Source of the DNA: Opitutales bacterium
GTDB lineage: Bacteria > Verrucomicrobiota > Verrucomicrobiia > Opitutales > Intestinicryptomonadaceae
DNA length: 10,854 nt
Assembly (NCBI GenBank): GCA_021641325.1
Contig: JAJXPD010000018.1
Location: 3,837 to 14,690, forward strand
Reading direction: 5' to 3'
The translations under genes and the position numbers were made by a program. A model generated the notes under the pieces. It was not told the origin of the DNA and searched no databases. It worked only from the letters and a program-made list of their open reading frames with translations. Every line of letters starts with the position of its first letter. Positions within the stretch are counted from its first letter, which is position 1. Positions 7,044 to 10,854 of the stretch are shown here, in pieces.

Positions 7044-7074
7044 ATTTTTTTTCAAAATTTTCGCGGTTTGTCAA
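7044..7074 (-). promoter_or_regulatory. Leftward promoter for the U32/RdhA-like operon
   Basis: On the minus strand a perfect -35 TTGACA (7069-7074) is followed after 19 bases by AAAAAT (7044-7049), or after 17 bases by AAAAAA, within an A-run. The -10 is weak, which suits a regulated promoter. Operator candidate 2 covers the expected start point. A second weaker pair, TTGCAT (6949-6954) with TATTGA (6927-6932) at 16-base spacing, lies closer to the gene and could be an alternative. Confidence 0.45.
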
Positions 7075-7202
7075 GAGGAATATCGAATTGCGTTTAAAAG
7101 GAAGAAAAAACGGTTCATGCAGACTCGGCGTTCGGCAGCAATCCGCGGCTTTCAGGCTAGGACGGGAACTACCGGAAAAAACGGCATGTTCGAAAATGGA
7201 GC

Positions 7203-7261
7203 CCGATTGAAATCCGAAAATATGCTTGTTTTCGCCGCATTTTTCGGATTTCCTAAATCGG
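7203..7261. promoter_or_regulatory. Long inverted repeat / leader hairpin ahead of the glycoside-hydrolase-like gene
   Basis: CCGATT (7203-7208) pairs with AATCGG (7256-7261). AAATCCGAAAA (7210-7220) pairs perfectly with TTTTCGGATTT (7241-7251), and ATGC (7222-7225) pairs with GCAT (7237-7240). The loop is 11 bases, giving 21 pairs with one small bulge and one internal loop. There is no T-run after it, so it is not a standard terminator. It ends 28 bases before the ATG at 7290 and could be a leader RNA structure or a DNA-level binding site. Confidence 0.55.
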
Positions 7262-7289
7262 CAAAACACAACGCAAACACTATCTATAT

Positions 7290-9092
7290 ATGAAAAAAAC
7301 AATGCCATTATTAGCCGCGCTTTTTGCGGTGTCGGGGCTTTTTGCCGAAACTGCGGAAATCCGCACGCATTCGCAAAACGGCGCAGTCGAATCGAAAACC
7401 GTCCAGCTCGAAAAAATCGGGGCGGACAAATTCCGCCTTGTAATTCCGAAGTCGGACATCGACAAAGACACAAAATTCATAGACATAGTCGCCGAATTCG
7501 CAAAGGCGGACAAGGGCGACGACGGCTACTGGATTATGCCGCGCGGCACTTACGGCAACTTCGACAAGGACAGCGGAATCTACCGCCGAGGCCGCCAGCT
7601 CATGCCCATTTTCGGAATGAAACGCGGCGAAAAAATGTTCTGGGGGCACATGAAAACATACCGCTTCGACTACGAAGTCGTGGTGGAAGTCAAAAAGGGC
7701 AAATACGAAATATTCCCGCGAATCACCCTCGACACCGTCCGCAAATTCTTCGAGCCGTACGACGACGTCGTTGTAGAGTTCAACATGCTTTCGGGCAAAG
7801 ACGCCGACTACAACGGAATGGCGAAAGCCTACCAAAAATACCAGCTCGACCGCGGCGCGGTTCGCACAATCAAAGACCGCGCGAAAGACTTCCCGGAGCT
7901 TGAATACCTGTGCGAATCAATCGTAATCAGAATCCAGACCCACTGCGCAAAACCCATTTCGGAAAAGCGCATAGACTTCACAAAAGAAACCGAACTTCCC
8001 GTAATCGCGCACATGCCATTCGGCGTTTCGGAGGAATTCGTAAAGGCGATAAAGGATTCGGGAGTGGACAAGGCGACAATCGTCTCGGCGGGCTGGAACT
8101 ACGGCGGCTACGACGGCAGAACGCCCTCGCACTTCCCCGTGGAAATCACGGTCGGCGGCGAGGACGGGCTGAAAAGGCTATGCCAAAAAGTGCGCGAAAT
8201 GGGCTACCAGTTCACGCTCCACGCAACAAACACCGACGGCTACACGGTATCCCCGATGTGGGGCCCCGACTGGGTCGGCAAACGCGCCGACGGCTCTTTC
8301 GACGTCGGCGGACTCTGGGCGGGCGGCAACTGCTACAACGTCTGCCAAAACTGCTCGTGGCACAAGTGGGTTCCCGCAGAGCTTAAAAAAATGCGCGACC
8401 TCGGCGCAAAAGGCCCGCATTACATCGACGTGTATTCGGCAACCTACCCCAACCGCTGCGCCGACCCCAAGCACCCCGCAACCCCCGAACAAATGGCGGA
8501 ATACCAAAATAAAATCCTCGCCGAAAGCAAACGGCTTTTCGGCGGCGCGGCAAGCGAATCGGGCTACGACCACGTTGCGGGAAACCTCGACTACATCAAC
8601 TATATCGAGCGCGACATAAAACTGCTCTGGGAGGGCAAACAAAACAAGCTCGTGGCGGGCGTGTATCCGCTCTGGGAGCTTGTCTACCACGGAATCATTC
8701 TCTACAATTCCGACCGCGCAACCCAGAACCACACGCGCGGCAAATGCACATACAAGATAGAAAAGAGCGGCGACCCGCGCTGGATGGAGGGCGACGGAAT
8801 CGTTGACCCGAAAGTGTCGCTTAAAATCGTCGAATTCGGCGGACGCCCGATTTTCTATACATACAAATTCGCCGACGTGCCGCGAATCAAACGCGCGTGG
8901 GACGAATTCAAACCCGTGCGCCACCTGCAAAAGGAGATGATGGTGCGCCACGACACCGTAGCCGACAACGTTTTCATCACGGAATTCGGCGACGGCAGCA
9001 AAATAGTGAGCAACTATAACGAAAAGCCGTTCGTCTACAACGGCGCGGAAATCAAGCCCGTAAACTACATACTAATCCCGCCGACAAAATAG
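7290..9092 (+). CDS. Secreted glycoside-hydrolase-like protein (DUF5696 / GH101-GH129-like fold)
   Basis: This is a 600-residue protein with a Sec signal peptide (MKKTMPLLAALFAVSGLFA, cut after Ala19) and no lipobox. An N-terminal beta-rich part (about 20-170) is followed by MAKAYQKYQLDRGA (about 178-191), the linker seen before the barrel in DUF5696-type proteins. A TIM-barrel-like domain then carries VSAGWNYGG, LHATNTDGY (310-318), GPHYIDVYSA with Asp380, and AASESGYDH with Glu423. The Asp and Glu are placed in the order and roughly the spacing of the nucleophile and acid/base of GH101/GH129, so they are candidates for the catalytic pair (inference). Those families remove alpha-linked GalNAc from mucin-type glycans; the substrate here is unknown. 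There is no Shine-Dalgarno before the ATG; a long hairpin and a short open frame ending in ATGA lie upstream. A strong terminator follows, so the gene is probably transcribed alone. Confidence 0.72.
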   Translation: MKKTMPLLAALFAVSGLFAETAEIRTHSQNGAVESKTVQLEKIGADKFRLVIPKSDIDKDTKFIDIVAEFAKADKGDDGYWIMPRGTYGNFDKDSGIYRRGRQLMPIFGMKRGEKMFWGHMKTYRFDYEVVVEVKKGKYEIFPRITLDTVRKFFEPYDDVVVEFNMLSGKDADYNGMAKAYQKYQLDRGAVRTIKDRAKDFPELEYLCESIVIRIQTHCAKPISEKRIDFTKETELPVIAHMPFGVSEEFVKAIKDSGVDKATIVSAGWNYGGYDGRTPSHFPVEITVGGEDGLKRLCQKVREMGYQFTLHATNTDGYTVSPMWGPDWVGKRADGSFDVGGLWAGGNCYNVCQNCSWHKWVPAELKKMRDLGAKGPHYIDVYSATYPNRCADPKHPATPEQMAEYQNKILAESKRLFGGAASESGYDHVAGNLDYINYIERDIKLLWEGKQNKLVAGVYPLWELVYHGIILYNSDRATQNHTRGKCTYKIEKSGDPRWMEGDGIVDPKVSLKIVEFGGRPIFYTYKFADVPRIKRAWDEFKPVRHLQKEMMVRHDTVADNVFITEFGDGSKIVSNYNEKPFVYNGAEIKPVNYILIPPTK

Positions 9093-9124
9093 CGCGGCAA
9101 ATACAAGCAAACGTACACACTAAT

Positions 9125-9150
9125 GGCGGCAGTTTCGCCGCCTTTTTTTT
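9125..9150 (+). terminator. Intrinsic terminator after the glycoside-hydrolase-like gene
   Basis: GGCGGC (9125-9130) and GCCGCC (9137-9142) form a fully GC stem of 6 bp with a 6-base loop, followed at once by eight T (9143-9150). It lies 33 bases after the TAG stop at 9090-9092. Confidence 0.88.
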
Positions 9151-9239
9151 GCGCCCCCATTCCGCGCGGACTGTTTTTTGGACGTTCCCGATTCAGGGAA
9201 ATAATGCTCGCTATTGATACGTATGCATTATATTGCGGA

Positions 9240-9669
9240 ATGAAGAAGATTACCGTTTTATTTATGGCGGCGACCGGCATTGCCTGCGCCCAAACATACA
9301 ACTGCGACGCGGCAAACGAAAGTCTCGTTATAAAAGGAAAAGGCAACTCCGTTGCCGACCTGAACATTACAAGCTCGGTAGGCTCGCTTGAAATCGGCGC
9401 GGCTGCGGGCGGCATCTCGGCGACGGACGTTTCCAACGGGCTTAACGCAGGCGACGTCGGCAACGTGAACGTAAGCGGCACAAACGTAAACGTGCTCGAC
9501 GGCAAAACCGTAAGCGGCGACATCGTTTCGACCGCTCACCAACGGCGTCTTCGGCGCGGGCATAGGCTACAACATCACCGAACAGTGGCGCGTCTATGCC
9601 GACTACGCCGCGGAGATTTCGGGCGAAATCTACCACAACGTGAACGCGGGCATACAGTTCAGCTTCTAA
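9240..9669 (+). pseudogene. Autotransporter remnant: signal peptide and passenger start joined out of frame to the barrel end
   Basis: The ATG at 9240 opens a frame with a clear Sec signal (MKKITVLFMAATGIACA, cut before QTY). About 80 residues of Gly/Asn/Val/Ser-rich passenger-like sequence follow (for example GNVNVSGTNVNVLDGKTVSG). Near 9520-9540 this frame turns into an Arg-rich nonsense tail. The next frame instead encodes 44 residues from about 9535, containing GVFGAGIGYNITEQWRVYADY and ending NVNAGIQFSF-stop at 9667-9669. That is a classic last three strands of an autotransporter beta-barrel with a terminal Phe. A working barrel needs roughly 250-300 residues, so most of the passenger and barrel is missing. 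The simplest reading is an internal deletion that also broke the frame; a collapsed repeat in assembly is the alternative. A -10-like TATATT (9229-9234) lies just before the ATG, and no Shine-Dalgarno is seen. Confidence 0.7.
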
Positions 9670-9678
9670 AAAAACGCA

Positions 9679-9727
9679 GTGCGCAAAAATCCCAAATTGC
9701 GCAAGCTTTTCGTGATTTTTTGCGCAA
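9679..9727. repeat. Inverted repeat and three TGCGCAA motifs upstream of the FAD-oxidoreductase gene
   Basis: TGCGCAAAAATC (9680-9691) is matched by its reverse complement with one extra T at 9714-9726. The 8-bp palindrome TTGCGCAA occurs at 9697-9704 and 9720-9727, and GTGCGCAA at 9679-9686. The element lies between the barrel remnant and the -35 at 9744. It may be a weak terminator for the remnant or a regulator site for the next gene. Confidence 0.45.
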
Positions 9728-9743
9728 TAAATTTACAATTTGT

Positions 9744-9771
9744 TTGACAGCTAAATCCGCCCCCGTAGAAT
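9744..9771 (+). promoter_or_regulatory. Strong promoter with start point at or near the ATG
   Basis: TTGACA (9744-9749) is a perfect -35. After 16 bases comes TAGAAT (9766-9771), five of six matches to the -10 consensus. Only six bases separate it from the ATG at 9778, so transcription would begin at or beside the start codon and the mRNA would be leaderless. This agrees with the absence of a Shine-Dalgarno sequence. Confidence 0.6.
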
Positions 9772-9777
9772 AACGCC

Positions 9778-10854
9778 ATGAACATCTATAAAAAGTTATT
9801 GATAGGGTTGGTGTGCCCGCTTTTTGCGCTTTCGGCAAATGCGGGGGAAAAGAAGGAATGCTACGACGCCGACATCGTCGTTTACGGCGGAACGTCGGGA
9901 GCGGTTGTCTCGGCGATAAGGGCGGCGCAGTCGGGCAAGAAAGTGTTTCTTGTCTCGCCCGACACGAACCTCGGCGCGATGTCGAGTTCGGGTCTGGGAA
10001 TGACGGACTCCGGCAACACGGCGGCAATCGGCGGGCTTTCGCTCGAATTCTACAAGCGCGTCTACGCCGAATACCAGAAGGATTCGAACTGGTACGCCGA
10101 AAAACGCTCCGAATTCAAGGGGCACGGACAGGGCACAAAGGCAATCAGAGACCACGACAAAACCATGTGGATTTTCGAGCCGCGCATAGCGCTTACAGTG
10201 TTTAAAAACTGGCTCGCGGAACACCCCGAAATCGCCGTGCACCGCGGCGAATATCTCGACCGCGAAAACGGAGTCGAAAAGGTCGGCAAAAAGATAAAGT
10301 CAATCACTACGCTCAGCGGCAAAAAGTACCGCGCAAAAATCTTCATCGACGCTACGTTCGAGGGCGACCTCATGGCGGCGGCGGGCTGCAAATACACCGT
10401 AGGCCGCGAAAGCAACGCCCAGTACGGCGAAGACTTCAACGGATACCGCGGCACGCTCCGCCAAAACGGGCACTACTTCACCGCAAAAGTCGACCCCTAT
10501 AAAATCAAGGGCGACAAAAAAAGCGGACTGCTCAAATACGTTTCGGGAGAAAAACCGCCCAAAGACGGCTCGGCCGACAGGCGCGTTCAGGCGTACAACT
10601 ACCGCCTCTGCTTTACCGACTACGCCCCCAACAGGGTCGATTTGCCCGTGCCCGAAAACTACAACGCCGCCGACTACGAGCTGTGCGGACGCTGGTTCGA
10701 GGCAGACCCCGAAGCCTTCCCGCTCATCATTTCGAAAATGCCCAACGGCAAGACCGACATTAACAACAAAATGGCGTTCTCGACCGACTTCATCGGCGAA
10801 AACTACAACTATCCCGAAGCGTCGTACGAGGAACGCGCGAAAATCGCAAAGGCG
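9778..10854 (+). CDS. Secreted FAD-dependent oxidoreductase (FAD_oxidored family), partial (3' end outside window)
   Basis: The frame is open from the ATG at 9778 to the window edge, giving 359 residues. Residues 1-22 form a Sec signal peptide (cut after ANA). A Rossmann dinucleotide motif, DIVVYGGTSGAVVSA (32-46), is followed by GKKVFLVSP (53-61). The family-typical LGAMSSSGLGMTDSGN (65-80) and AIGGLSLEFYKRVY come next, and IFIDATFEGDLMAAAG lies further on, matching the second FAD contact of PF12831-type proteins. Family members are usually longer, so the C-terminal part is missing only because of the window. The substrate is unknown; relatives are often encoded beside glycoside hydrolases. 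A signal peptide on a flavoprotein is notable because FAD must be acquired or kept outside the cytosol. The promoter at 9744-9771 predicts a leaderless transcript. Confidence 0.85.
   Translation, partial: MNIYKKLLIGLVCPLFALSANAGEKKECYDADIVVYGGTSGAVVSAIRAAQSGKKVFLVSPDTNLGAMSSSGLGMTDSGNTAAIGGLSLEFYKRVYAEYQKDSNWYAEKRSEFKGHGQGTKAIRDHDKTMWIFEPRIALTVFKNWLAEHPEIAVHRGEYLDRENGVEKVGKKIKSITTLSGKKYRAKIFIDATFEGDLMAAAGCKYTVGRESNAQYGEDFNGYRGTLRQNGHYFTAKVDPYKIKGDKKSGLLKYVSGEKPPKDGSADRRVQAYNYRLCFTDYAPNRVDLPVPENYNAADYELCGRWFEADPEAFPLIISKMPNGKTDINNKMAFSTDFIGENYNYPEASYEERAKIAKA

Noticed and set aside
7081..7209. A known riboswitch in the leader of the hydrolase gene
   Set aside because: I could not match the conserved core of any riboswitch class I know. 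Only the simple hairpin at 7203-7261 is supported.
9540..9773. Continuation of the 9240 frame to 9773 as a real C terminus
   Set aside because: It is an Arg-rich tail out of frame with the autotransporter barrel end, which stops at 9669. It also runs through the repeat and the next promoter.

Overview
The window looks like a chromosomal segment of an anaerobic, Gram-negative, glycan-degrading bacterium, most likely a Verrucomicrobiota or other PVC-group member (inference, not proven). The reasons are exported proteins with Sec signal peptides, an autotransporter barrel end (so an outer membrane), a secreted FAD-oxidoreductase family common beside glycoside hydrolases in that group, oxygen-sensitive Fe-S proteins, and a GC-rich composition. 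No rRNA, tRNA, CRISPR array or transposase was recognised.

Left half, minus strand (6894 down to 1). Six tightly packed genes form a probable operon. In order of transcription they are a U32-peptidase-like cysteine-rich protein (5896-6894), three tandem paralogous cytosolic iron-sulfur proteins of the reductive-dehalogenase/epoxyqueuosine-reductase type (4780-5850, 3868-4770, 2933-3871), an MFS transporter (1628-2923) and a galactose-mutarotase-like protein (747-1631). Junctions are ATGA or GTGA overlaps or gaps of about 9 to 45 bases, most with clear Shine-Dalgarno sequences. The MFS gene carries one in-frame TGA at 2672-2674, so it is broken unless the base is an error. After a 115-base gap with its own weak promoter comes a secreted protein with a carbohydrate-binding-like domain (1-630), cut by the window edge.

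The 395-base divergent intergenic region (6895-7289) holds two copies of a 12-bp palindrome, TCWAACGTTWGA, one just downstream of a TTGACA promoter and one touching the start codon of the first operon gene. A third palindrome with a GCGC centre lies between them. These look like operators of a LacI-type regulator, which is not encoded here. A long hairpin lies in front of the rightward gene.

Right half, plus strand. A secreted 600-residue glycoside-hydrolase-like protein (7290-9092) ends at a strong intrinsic terminator (9125-9150). It is followed by an autotransporter remnant in which a signal peptide and short passenger piece run out of frame into only the last 44 residues of a beta-barrel (9240-9669). 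A perfect -35 and near-perfect -10 then drive a secreted FAD-dependent oxidoreductase (9778 to the window end), with the start codon where the transcript should begin.

Working model (inference): carbohydrate-related genes are wired to an unusual anaerobic Fe-S module. The mutarotase and MFS gene suggest uptake and handling of a sugar-like compound. The three RdhA-like proteins and the U32-like protein could carry out a reductive or oxygen-independent step on it, or modify a cofactor or RNA. This operon is the best candidate for an undescribed system in the window.
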